Shown one piece after another: positions 30,601 to 42,600 of a DNA stretch of 64,000 bases. The DNA lies in assembly GCF_963924675.1 (NCBI RefSeq), contig NC_089238.1, positions 58,684,299 to 58,748,298 on the forward strand, written 5' to 3'. The position numbers and the translations under genes were made by a program. How positions within the stretch are numbered: position 1 is the first letter of the stretch; every line of letters starts with the position of its first letter. The notes beneath the pieces are model-generated. The model made no database searches. It saw only the letters and a list, made by a program, of their open reading frames with translations, and had not been told where the DNA came from. The stretch is from Phocoena phocoena (lineage: Eukaryota > Chordata > Mammalia > Artiodactyla > Phocoenidae).

Positions 30601-33600
30601 CCTGCCCCCGCAGCGCCCGCAGCGCCCGCAGGTTGGGCAGAGCGCCTGCGAGTTGCTGCGACGCCCCGTGGCCCGAGCCTGGACACTCACGTTGTTGAGG
30701 TGCTTCCACTCCTCCGACCACTCGCGCTCCGTGAGCCTGTGGTCAATCACTTCCTCAGGCCGGGACCCGTGCACGGCTGCGGAGGAGGCTGAGGCTCAGG
30801 CCCCGCCCCCGCTCCAGGCCCCGCCCCCACGCAAGCCCCGCCCCCACTCACGCCCCTGCCGCAGGCCCCCGCCCACGGGCTGTGCCCTCCCGTGGAGAGG
30901 TGAGGAAGAGAACCCTGGGCACTGACGTCTGCCCACTGCCCTGGGGGCTCAGGAACAGGCCTGGCCTCTACTCATGCTTCGGAGGAAGAGACCCCTGTCC
31001 CCATCCCGCGCTTTGGCCATCCCTCCCCCACCTCCAAATCCAGCCACTCTCACTCTTTCTGCCCCCTGCTGCTGGCATAGTGGCCTCAGACCTCAGTCAA
31101 GGGGCTTCCCCACTGCTCAGGGCCTCCTGTGGCTGCCTGGCTTCACCCATACTTTACTGCTTCCCCGGAGCTAGCTGGACTCCTATGCGTCCTTCAAAGC
31201 ACAGGTCACAGGCTCCTTCCTCCTCAGCAGCCTTGGGCTCTCAGGCTTCCTTAAGCCCCATGTATCTCTGGTTGTGTAGTAATTATAGGTGCTTCTCTGC
31301 TTATTCTCAGTCCTGCCAACAGACTGTGTCAGTCCCCAGGGCAGGGCCAGTGTGGCCTGTTCACCTCTGTGTCCCCTGGGCCGAGCTCCAGCCTGGTAAG
31401 AGGGGTGATCCGGCTTATCTGCTGGGTCTCAGGTGAGCAGGTCTAAGTGTGGTCTCCTGGGAAACAGTGGGGTCGGGAAAAGCCAGAGCCCTGACACTCA
31501 TTCCCCATGGGACCTGGGCCCTTTGTCTTGCTTGTGGCCTCAGTTTCCCCCACCCTGCCTGCCTCCCGGAGGTGTGATAAGACTCCCAGGAGACGAGATG
31601 GAGGGAAGGGCCCTGGGTGTGGAGCAGGGCTCTGTGCTAAGGGCTTTACGGGTTCATCCCTGCCTCAACCTCCAACCGTGTGTGTGGGGGAGGGGTTCTG
31701 CCGTTATTTCCATTTTATAGATGAGGAAACTGAGACTGGTTACAGGGACATGTAGACCAAAGTAAAGCAAGGTCGGCTGGAGCTGGGGCTGTGCCCTTAG
31801 CCACTGGCTGGTATAGCTCCAGAGACTGAAACAATGGAGTGCCCACACCCCGTAATCAGAAACAAAACAAACAGCTGAGAGCTGAGAAATTCACACCAGC
31901 AGGGCAGCATCTGGCTTCCTCACAGCAGCTCCTCCTACACTTTTTGAAATACTGAATATGCGCACCCCACTGTGACCCAGCAGGGCCCATGCTTCCTGGG
32001 CTGGGGCCTACTTAGGCCTTTTTTAGCCCCCAAACCTGAAATGCCTACCCAAACTGCAGCAGAGGTGGGAGGTAGTAGCCACAGCCCGTGGTACAGCACC
32101 CTGCCCTGCTGCCCACGGAGCTGGGGCCTGCACCAATGCCACAGCCCATGGTACACCGCCCTGCCCTGCTGCCCACGGACCTGGGGCCCGCGGTGCACTG
32201 CCCTGCCCTGCTGCCCATGGAGCTGGGCCTGCCCCGACGCCCTGCCCTGCTGCCCACGGAGCTGGGGCCCGCAGTGCACCGCCCTGCCCTGCTGCCCATG
32301 GAGCTGGGCCTGCCCTGACGCCCTGCCCTGCTGCCCACGGAGCTGGGGCCTGCACCGACGCCCTGCCCTGCTGCCCACGGAGCTAGGGCTGCACTGACGC
32401 CCTGCCCTGCTGCCCACGGAGCTGGGGCCTGCACCAACGCCACAGCCCACGGTACACCGCCCTGCCCTGCTGCCCACGGACCTGGGGCCCGCGGTGCACC
32501 GCCCTGCCCTGCTGCCCACGGAGCTGGGCCTGCACCGACGCCCTGCCCTGCTGCCCACGGAGCTGGGATCTGCCTGACAGCTGGTGTCTATTTTTGCTTT
32601 AGCAGAAGCGGGCGGGAATTAGCACCTGCCTGACCCGGCTGCAGGGAGCCAGACGCTGTCACCTGCTGCCCGGGCCCGGGCCCTGGAAGCTTCCGGGGGG
32701 AGGAGGCAGGGGCAAGGCCTCTGCTGACCCTTCCTCTGGGCCCACCATCGGTGCCCTGGGCCTCTGCCTCAGGGGCAGCTGTTTCCAGGTTCCCTCACCA
32801 AAACGCTGGGGGGGGGGGTCCCTGGGGTGGAGGCTAATCTTATTCATCCCTTTGACCCAGCACAGAGGAAGGTCAGAAGGTCAGTCGTGGTAGCTAGACG
32901 ACTTTGGGCCTGTTACCCCTTCGGGCCTCAGTCTCCCCATCTGTGATGTGGGCATGCTAACACATCACACAGGTGTGTCAGAACACATCGGGGTGCTGCC
33001 TTCTAGGACCCAGCAAAACATACAATGCCAACAAGAGGACCCCCGGGACCTGCCATACCACCACCAGTGACAGCTGGGTCTCAGCACCCACTCTGGGCCA
33101 GGCCCTGTATTAACACCCTCTCACCCCCTGAAGGTGGGGCTGCTCTTAAACCCAGCCAGCAGGGAGGAAGCAGGCATGCAGGGCACGTGACCTGCCCAAG
33201 GGCACACCTGGGGGAGCTCGGAGGACCAGGCAGTCCTGCCCCCGGGGGGTGTCGCCCCAGCACCCAGCCTCCCTGATCTCCTTCGTCCTTGCACGGACCA
33301 CCCTCTACGGATTTGGTGTTTTGGTGTAGCAGGACCCGCCGTGTGTGCTCAGTGGTGCTTCTGCTTTCCCTCGGGGCGCCTGTGCGTTGGAGGCGGGGGC
33401 AGCAACTCCTGCGGCTTGGGGACCCCCCACATGCCGGGTCTCTCCCGGCTGCCAGTGCATCCTGAGCGGCTCTAGATCCCGTACCTGGCCCTGCGGAGTC
33501 CCCAGGACAGGCACCTCTGCAGCCACGGCGCCCACCTGCCATGGGGAGGGGCCCTCCTGGCCCTGAGGTGGCGGCGTCCAGTTGCCCCACCCCGGGAAAG

Positions 33601-36600
33601 ATGGCTGTCCCTCAGGCTTCCGGGCGCAGCCCAGGCGGGGTGGGGCGCAAATCTCTCCTCTGCACCCACGTCCTCAGTGCCCATCCTCCCCGGACAGCGC
33701 CAGCGTTCACGAGCACACGGCAGCCCCGGATGCTCCGCCCGCCCCCACCTCCACTTGGCGCACGCGTGCACCCCCGCAGCGCGCCGCTCACCCAGCTGCC
33801 GATGGCGCTCCCGCAGCTCCCGGGGGTCAAGGTGGCGGTAGGAGTCCCGGAAGTGGTGGGCCACGGCCATGTCCTCCAGGCGGTAGTGCGGAGGCGGCGT
33901 GGGCTGGGGCAGCCCGTTGCTGGGGCTGCAGCGCTGGGCGGGGCTCAGAGTGCACGGCCGTTTGCTGAGGTGGTCCGGGTGCAGAGGGTCACGGTCTGAC
34001 CCGTTCTCTTTGGTCCTGGTCCCAAGAGCAGGCAGGGGACAGTGGTCACGGGGCCACGATCCGTGGACAGAGGGGTGCGGGGAAGGTCGGGGCGCGGGCA
34101 GAGAGCGAGCGAGCGAGCGAGGAGGAGACAGACCGAGGTGAACAACGGGAGAGATCAGACCCGGCCGCTGGGGGCCCAGCCTGGTGCGCCTCTCTTCCCC
34201 CTCCTCTGGGGCTCCTGGGGTGAGGTGGTCAGGAAGCCTGGGCCTCCTTGGAGAGAGTGGGGGAGACACCCTTCCCCATCAGCAGGACAAGTACCCACGC
34301 TATGACCCAGCAGTGCGGGCCAGCCCAGGCACCTGGGCACCTCGGGCTGCTGGACACTCGGGGTGCACGTCCAGCACGAAGGGAACAGCCAGGGCACGCC
34401 GGCCAGGCAGTGTCTGTCCTGCCTCCGCCCCCGTCCTCCCGGGGCATCCGAGTCCTCAGGAGAACCCGCCACAGCCATACAGGGCGGCCTCCCGGTGATT
34501 CAGCCTGTTCAGCGGCCTCGCACCTCAGGCCGAACCCGACCAACCCAGCAGCGGCTGCCACAGAACGCAACGTGGTGTCGGCCTGCGTTCTCTCAGCCCC
34601 AGAACTGGGGCGCCCGCTAAGCCTCGGCGCCAGCGCAGCTCTCGAGAGCCAGGCAGGGAGAGACCCGGCCCCTCCACTGTCCCCCCAGGTACCTGTCAGG
34701 TGTCCTCCTCTTGCCGTTCTCGTTGACCTCCGGTAGGAGCTCCGAGGAGTCGCTGGGGGAAGAGGCGCTGGCATCCAGCAGGAGCTGCTCGTGCTGGGCC
34801 AGGTACTGGGCGGGCGTCTGCTTTGCCAGGCGGGCACAGTGCAGGAGCTCCCGCTGCAGCAGGGGCAGGCTAGCCTGTGGGGGGCGGGGAGGGGCTTGGA
34901 CTGGCTGCTGACTGAGGTCAGGGCGCCGGGGGCTCGGAGGTGAGGCAGGGGCGCCACCGGCCAGCCTTGCTGTGTGACTCCGGGCAAGCCGCACGACCGC
35001 TCTGGGCCTCGAGTTCCTCTGCTACAGCCTGGGGATGAGGCGGGACCGTGCCCCCCAGGAGACCCAGCGGTTTGGGGTTTTTCCCCTTCACCAGGCTCCC
35101 TCCTGCATGAGCATCTGGAGAAATCGAGGCGGGCTCCCCACCAGGACCCGCTGCCTGCGCCTGAGGAAACAGGCCCCAGACGACCGCCCGCACGGAGGAG
35201 GAGAGTGAGGCTCAGAGGGGACGGGGCAGCCCTGCACGCGGTCACCGCAGCGGACGAGCAGGACCCCAGCACACCTGCCGCAGACCCCAGCGTGCGCTGG
35301 CTGGTCCCGCCTGCCCGCTTTCTGCGGGTTCCCAGCCCAGCCTTGAACGAAGGTATCCGTGTACCCACACCGCTCTGGGCCGTCACGCGTGTCACCTCCC
35401 GGAGTTGGACACGACCGCTGGGTTCCACGTTTGTGGGTGAGGACACCACAGCACAGGGAGCAGAATGGCACGTGGGGGGTGGGCGCGGGATTCGAACGCA
35501 GATCCCGCCTGTGACCACCGTGCGTAACTGCCGTGCCCTTCCGCCTCCGCCCTGCTCTAGGCCTCCCAGCGAGCACGGCAGGGCCCCGGGGGCTCGGCGG
35601 TCTCCCCAGATCCACCGTGGGGGGATGCCGGCTGGGTGGGGGCGCAGCGGCAGGCCGCTTGGGAGGGCCAGAGTTCTAAGTATTTGTAACGAAGTGCAGT
35701 TCCCCAAGTTTCTCACGGTGTTTCAAAGCCACCTCGGCAGCCTCTCCCGCCTCTGCACCACCAGCCCCGACTAGCGCATCCACCCGGACGTGATCAAGCA
35801 GCCAATGCGTTTTCGTCAAGCAGTGCCGGCTGCCAGGCCTGTGCTTTTCCTACTTGGATAGCTGAACAGGGGCCAGCCCGCCATCTGTCGAACACGTTAG
35901 GAGCCTGAGCTGGGAAAGGAGGTCCCGGGAGGTCCGAGGACGCCAAACATCCTCCCTCCCCCTCGCCAGCCCCTCCTCTCCTGGTGCAGCGGGGCGGGGG
36001 ACAGCACGGGCCCTGGCTGGTTGCTGTTAGAGCCATGGAAACATCTGGATTCCTGGCCGGCTGGACCCAGCTGCGAGCCGGGGACACGGGTGGAGGGCTG
36101 GCTGGGCGGGGCAGCATCTCCCAGCTTCCGGAAAGCCCCACCACTCAGCCCCGCACAGCGTCAGGCTCAGGAGAGGGTGCAGGGGACCTGGGGCCTTTGG
36201 CTGGGGGAACGGGGACCAGGGCCCAGAAGAAATGCATAGACACTACGGGGGGCGGTGCGCATCTCCTTCCTGGGCAGCAGCCCCAGTTCTGTCTCCAGGG
36301 CCTGGGAGGCCTTGCCACTGAGATGCTGGACAGACCGAGCTGGTGAATCCCAGCTCTGCCACCTGAAAGAAGGTTCCATGCTGCCCCCTTCACAGACGGG
36401 ACCCGCCGGAGGGAAATCAGTGTTTGCATAAACACCCGCAGTCAGCGTTACTGGAGTAGGTGTCTCCCATTCGGTGAGGGTTTATGATGTTTCCACTGCT
36501 TTCCCAGGGACCTCCTCCACTGCCCCACATTCCACTGCAGGCCCTGTGTCTGCCCACCCTGGCTGTGCTGTGTGACCGTGGGCAAGTCACTTAACTTCTC

Positions 36601-39600
36601 TGACTTCTGCCTCACCTGCAGCTGGAGCTGCAAGAAGCTCTGGCTCCTCCCATCCTGAGTGTGAGGCTCCCACGAGCTTCTCATGAGTTAACTCTCCCAG
36701 TCCCACCTGAGGAGGTGGGCTGTCACACCCCAGGGACCCGGGAGGGGACTGGGAAGTGGGAGTTCCGGTTGCCCAAGGGCAGAGCTGGGTTTGAGCCGGG
36801 TGGGCTGGCCACTGCTCCTGCCTCTGCTATAGGAGATGGCGCCAAGGGCCACCACATGGGTGCGCCACGGTTGGGCCTGGGAGGCCGTCAATCCCCAGGA
36901 AGGCGGTGCCCCCGCTGCTCCCAGGTCGCAGGTGGGGAAACCGAGGCCGCCCAGCAGGCCAGCACGCTCCAGGCTCCCTGCGGCACTCTGTGTGCTCAAG
37001 AGGCCAAGGTCCTACGGTGAGTGTGGGGGGGGGCAGGGCCGGGACACTTCCCAGGCAGGGCCGCGACGACTTGTCCACAAGCCCTGGGAACAGGACTGGC
37101 CACGCCCAGGAGCCCCACGTCTGGCAGACGAATGGACTCTGTCCCTGACAGCCCGCCGGCCCAGGGCCCTCACCCAGCTGCCCCATCACCAGGAGAGCAA
37201 TCGGGGCGCCACAGCTCCGACAGCCCCGTGACTGCGCTGTGGGCAGGGGGCACAGCGAGGCAGGCACTGCCAGGCCTGCGCGTCCCGTCTGGCGCCTCAC
37301 TGGGGTGTGCCTGGGAGGATGCGGGGATGCCAGGGCGAGTGGGCCTGGCCGGGGCGGCGCGGGGATGCGGCGTGTTTTCCCTGCTCCTGCTCCTCTGATA
37401 AACAAGGGCAGCGGACACGGGCGGGTGGGGCCTGTGCTGTAAATGTCTAATCTGACAGGATAAGCAGGCACTGCGTCCCCCACGATGGGGAGCGTGGAGT
37501 CAGCAGTACGTTGAAAGCAGGGAGGGGCGGGAAGGGCTCCTGATGAATTGCAAATGACTGCCAGGTGGGCAAACCCTCAGCCCAGCTCATGGCGAGCTCA
37601 GCGGGGTGTGGGCGGGAAGGCGGGAGGAGGGAGCGGATGTGGGGTCCCCTTGCAAGGAGGTGCGGGCCTGGGGCACACCTCGGGTAGGCTGGGAGGCTTG
37701 GAGCTGGAGGGATCGGGGCTCCGGCTTTGCTCCACCCCTCCACCAGAGGGGACCTCAGGGCCTCAGTTTCCCCGCCTGTTAACCGGGAACAGCGGGAGTG
37801 CCTGCGCCACCCCCCCGCACCCCGAGGGCTGCTGGGGGCTCAGCAGGGGCAGCTGCAAAGGACGCATCGTCTGCAGAACACCTGAAATCCCCAGATGATG
37901 ACGCCCAGTGGCAGTCGAGCACGTCCCAAAGTCTTTACCTGCGTGTCTCCCCACAACCTTCCCAATAGCCTGAGAATGGTTCCCACTTCACAGCTGCGGA
38001 AACTGAGGCACAGAGGGGTGAACTAGCTTGGCCCAGGACAGTGGGGGCTAAGCGGCAGGGTTAGGGCTCGCATCTGGGCACGTCTGGGATGGCCTGTCTT
38101 CACGACCCTCTGAAAGGCAGGCCCCACCAGGCTGCAGCTGTGCAGGCGAGCATGGCCTATGGCTGGGAGCCCCACCTGGGCCTGGGAAACGAGAGCCCAC
38201 CAGGCGCTCCAGGGCGGGCATCTCCCAAGCGAGCTCTGTGGAACCTGACCTGAGGAGATGCGCGCCAGCAGGGGCACCCGTGGTCAAATACATTTGGGAA
38301 GCATTTCACCTCCGCCCCCTCTGGGAGATGTGCGACCCTCGAGGGGAGCGAAGGCCCTGAGGAGCACTGCAGGGGAGACACGGGTCTAACGCTTGTCCCC
38401 GTCTTGTGCACACACGTTGCCCAGCACCTTGTTAAAATGCAGGTTCTGACTCAGTGGGTCCGGGCTGGGGCCCGGGAACCTGCATTGCCCACACACCCTG
38501 GTGCCACCAATCCAACACCAACTACCGAGAGGCCCTGGTCCACTGTTTATCTTCCGTGGTGGCCACACGGCTGCCTTCCAACTGACACCCACTCAGCCAT
38601 CAGTCTGCTTACCCACTTGACCACCGTCTGTCCACTGTCCCCCTCCCCTCACTCCGTTCCAGGTACACCCTCGCTGCTCCTCAAACACAGCAGGCACACC
38701 CCTGCCTCAAGGCCTTTGCATGTGCTGTCCCCGCTGCCTGGCTCTGTTCCCCACTCTCCTCCCTCGCCCTCCTCTATCCTCATCAGAACGCACCCTCCCT
38801 GTAGCTCCAGAGTCTATGGCCGTTGTTGTCGGCTGGCATAGAGCAGGTGCTCAAAAAATAGCTTCTCGAGCGGCTGAGTGTATTGGTCACTAATATAACA
38901 GGATTGAGCCTGGGAGCTTGGTCTCCGAGCACAGGGTCGGGTGGCTGACTACTCTGGCCTGGCAGCGAGCTTGCTGGAGTCGGCCGCGACGACGGGTCAG
39001 CACTGATCCCCCCCGGGGGACAGGGGAGTCAGAGTCTTGAGAACAGTGGCTGATCTGAGCTGGCAGAGAAAAGACTCGGGGCTCCTGGGGCCCCAGCGCA
39101 GGGGAAGTGGGTTTGTCCCTACCTTCAGGAAGGGGATGACGAACGGCCGCAGCGGGAAGTTGGTGGCCTCCTGGAGCTTGGAATGGAACTCCTCGATGGT
39201 CAGCGTGGAGTTCTGGGGGGCGGGGCGGGGGGAGAAAACACCTTGCTTCAGCCCCAGGGAGAGGAGGGCAGAGACTGAGGGCTGGCCCGGCCCGAGGTCA
39301 CCACGTCCCCACCCGACTCACCACGAGCCCCAGCACCAGCGTGCGCACGCGCTCCCCAATCTCCGGGGAGATGTCACTGCCGAACTGCTGCAGGGTGGCC
39401 AGGAAGCGCTTGAGTTTGCTGAGCTGCCGCGCCCCGCAGGCTGGGGGCAGCTGCTGTGTGGACAGCGCGGCGGTGCACGAGGTGGCTGGCCCATTGCTGA
39501 AGCCGCTGGGCGTGGACGGGGTGCCGCTGACGGCCGTGGGCGAGGGGCTGCTGCCGTTCATCACTGCGCGGGGAGAGGCGGGCTGAAGACGCTGCAGGGC

Positions 39601-42600
39601 GGCCGGGCCCCACGGACACCCTTTACAGACGCACAAACTGGGGCCCCGGCAGGGGGGGGAGTACGGACGTGATCCAGGTGTGGCCCGGGCTCAGCGGCCC
39701 TTCGGCTTTGCTCTGGGCCGCGCAGTCAGGCCCTCCACACCCGGGGGACACCACGGCCGCACGCTGCCTGGCAGACACGCATCTCCTGTGAACAGGTAGA
39801 GGGGCTTCCCCACAACCGGGATCTGCGGGCCCACCCTCCTCTTCCACGGGGAGGTCCCTCATCCCCCCCTAAAGGGTAGTGACCACCCCCCCACCACGAC
39901 GGCCCAAAGCCACGCCCCAGTGCCTACGCAGGTGCCATCACCCGCATGAGGGCCCCGGTGCCAGGCTGACGGGGCTCAAGGTGGGGCAGGGGAGCCTGTA
40001 CCCCCGGGACAAGCGGGGTTGGATGCTGGCGGGGGGACACCGCACAGCTGCTGTCTGGGGCTGCTGCACGGGTGGACGTGTGCGCACACGGGCCCCAGCT
40101 GCGTGCGGAGGACGAGCAGGTGACCCGAGGGGCTTGCGCTGAGCTTGTGCGGGGGCCCCGGAGCGGCACTGTGGGTGCCTGTGGTGACAGACACTGGGAT
40201 GCTGTGAAGGGGACCAGGGGCAGGACCGTGACCCTCAGCTGAGTCTGCCCCAGGGCCGGGGAGCCTTGCAGAGCCTGACCACCTGCACCCCACTCCCCTG
40301 CACCAGGGCCTGCACAGAGATCAGAGGTCGTGGGCTCCCAGGGCCCTCGGTGATGGCGGAGGGGGTCTGGACACGGGAAGGCTGCACGGGACCCGCGCCT
40401 TCACACTCCTGCTTGCACACCCAACTCCCGCTCCCGCGCACGTCTGTGCTCCCTACACGACCGTCCCGAAGCCCACCCTCGCCCACACCCCGCACTCCGC
40501 GCACCTTCCCTCCCTCAGCAGCCCTGCACGCACCTCGCGCAACGTGCCAGACACACGTGCACTCATGCTCGCATACACGCGTATACGTGCGTGCAGATAC
40601 CTAAACGTGCACACACGTGCACAGACCTCACGCGTGCTCGCACACAGGCCTGTGTGCACTGCATGCCTGCACACACGCATGTGCACACGGACCCAGTGCA
40701 CAGCCCACAAAGACCTATGCACACACACACGTGCGCACACGGGCACGGCGCACCCATGTGCACACCCATACAGCACACACACACGTGCAGGCGCGCCTCT
40801 CACTCACTCAACTGTGGTCCCCAAGGCCCGTGCCCTGGCCCTCCCGCCTTGTCTGGCTGGGTTGGTGCAGAGGCTGTGCGCTCACGCCTCGCTGGACTAG
40901 GGATCTGGGGATACAGGACAGCTCAGAGCTGCTGTTTTCTCAGGGCCGGGTTTCTCCAGGGCTCCAGCATCTGCCGGGGCCTGTGTGTGTGGACACGGGG
41001 GAGCAGCAGCCCCCTGCTCCGGGATGGGGATGCTGCTGGGCTCGGCTCTGGGAACTGGCCCCTTCTGAACAGCCACAGCACAGACGGAGGGTGTGTCGCT
41101 CTGCCCCTCCAGACCACGCCAGCCCGGCTATCCTGACCTGGCTCTGGGGGGAGGCCTCCGCCGTCCTGGCTTCGCCCAGCCTGCAAGGGCGGGGGCACGT
41201 GAGGTGGCCGCACGCCCACCCCTCCTCCCTGGGCCTCAGCTATCCCAGGGCTTGGTTCTCCAGGTCCCGGTTGCCGGCTCCACCCGCCCCTGCAGGCCTG
41301 TGGGAGCTCCCCTCCAGCCTGGAGCTCCCCTCCAGCCCTAGGCCTGCGCCATCCCCCTGGGAGCTGGAACTGGAGCACCCCGTTAACCCGAGCCCGCTGT
41401 CTGGTCGGCTCTGCTTGCACCTTCAGCTTCCATGACCCGCCTGCCGACACCTGCGAACGCTCCCCCCGGCCCCCCTGCCCTGAGCTGCGGGCCAGGGACC
41501 AGCCACCTAAGCCCCAGGCAAGGGGCCTCACAGTCCCTGAAGAGCGCACACAGTGCTCAAGGTCGCCTCCCGTCCCCCGGGGGCCCTGGCACTCCGCAGA
41601 CCCTCAGAGGCAGACTAACGCAGCCCAGCCCTTGTGGGCGCAAGATAAGCACCCTGGTTGGGAGCGGACGTCCTGGACCAGCCCAGACATGCCGTGTCTG
41701 GCCCCCGTTTCCTCATCAGCAAACGGCCCTGGGCCCAAACCAGAGGTGGGGCTTCTGGGCCCGGAGGACGGGGTGTTCCGTCTGCTGCATGCTCCCCCTC
41801 GCAGGACCCAGGTTATCCTTCTCCCACTGGAAGGCGCCGGAAACGCCTGACCTGATTGCTTTTACGTGTTGGGTGATGGCTCATCGATAACCGGCCCCAT
41901 GTAACAGACGTTTGGAAAGCCCTGGTTGCAAGCCAGGGTTGGCGCCAGAACAGACGTGCTGCCTCTGTGTCCCGAGAGGGGGCGGGCTGCAGGCGTGGTG
42001 ACCCGCTCCGCTCCTGGGGCCCGTGCCCTTCACTCGGCCCTTGGTGCCGCTTCTCCCTCCCTGGAGACACAGTGCAGGTTGAAACCTGTTTGCCCCCCTG
42101 GTCTGGGCGACCTTAGAAGCTCCTTCCAGGACCCACAGGTGGCACGCCGGCTCAGGGGTAATCCTACAGGACAGTCACTCTGGGGACTTCCTCTCGCTCT
42201 GGGATGGAAGGAGCTCCAGACACAAAACACGAAGGGTCCTGTCCCTCACGCTCTCCGAGGTGTGTCCAGGGCACCCTTGGACCAGAAGACCTTGCTGTTG
42301 TGCTAATTTTCTCTGTCATTGTGGAGCTGACGCGCGCGCGCACACACGCACACACACACGCACACGCACACACACACACACACCCTGGTCGAGACTGATG
42401 ACAGCCGCTGGTGGTCACCCCAGACAGGCCGGGAGGTGGCCTGCTGCATGGGGACCTCACCGCAGCGGGGGCTTCTGGTCACTCACGGCAGAGCTGGGCC
42501 GTCGCTCGGGGTCTGGATCCTCAGGGGCTTCGAAGACGTGCGGCTATCCGTGCCTCCTGGGACCCCGCCCGCCAGCCCCTGGCCTGGCCTCCCTGTGGCG

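Larger units (their letters stand above)
30777..33791 (-). other. CBFA2T3: CBFA2T3 intron 7
   Basis: 3.0 kb almost filled with repeats: an L2 fragment, MIR copies and a 476-bp GC-rich minisatellite. No exon is seen. Confidence 0.85.
34875..39122 (-). other. CBFA2T3: CBFA2T3 intron 5
   Basis: 4.2 kb with two MIR copies (36.54 and 37.9 kb), an L2 end (38.64 kb) and unassigned GC-rich sequence; no exon is seen. Confidence 0.85.

Noticed and set aside
31935..32558. 207-codon frame of repeated GSRAGR-like units
   Set aside because: Translation of the 40-bp minisatellite; both strands are open, so it is a repeat artefact.
34229..35716. 495-codon open frame on the minus strand
   Set aside because: It runs across CBFA2T3 exon 6 in another frame and through introns, has no recognisable domain, and is explained by high GC content with few stops.
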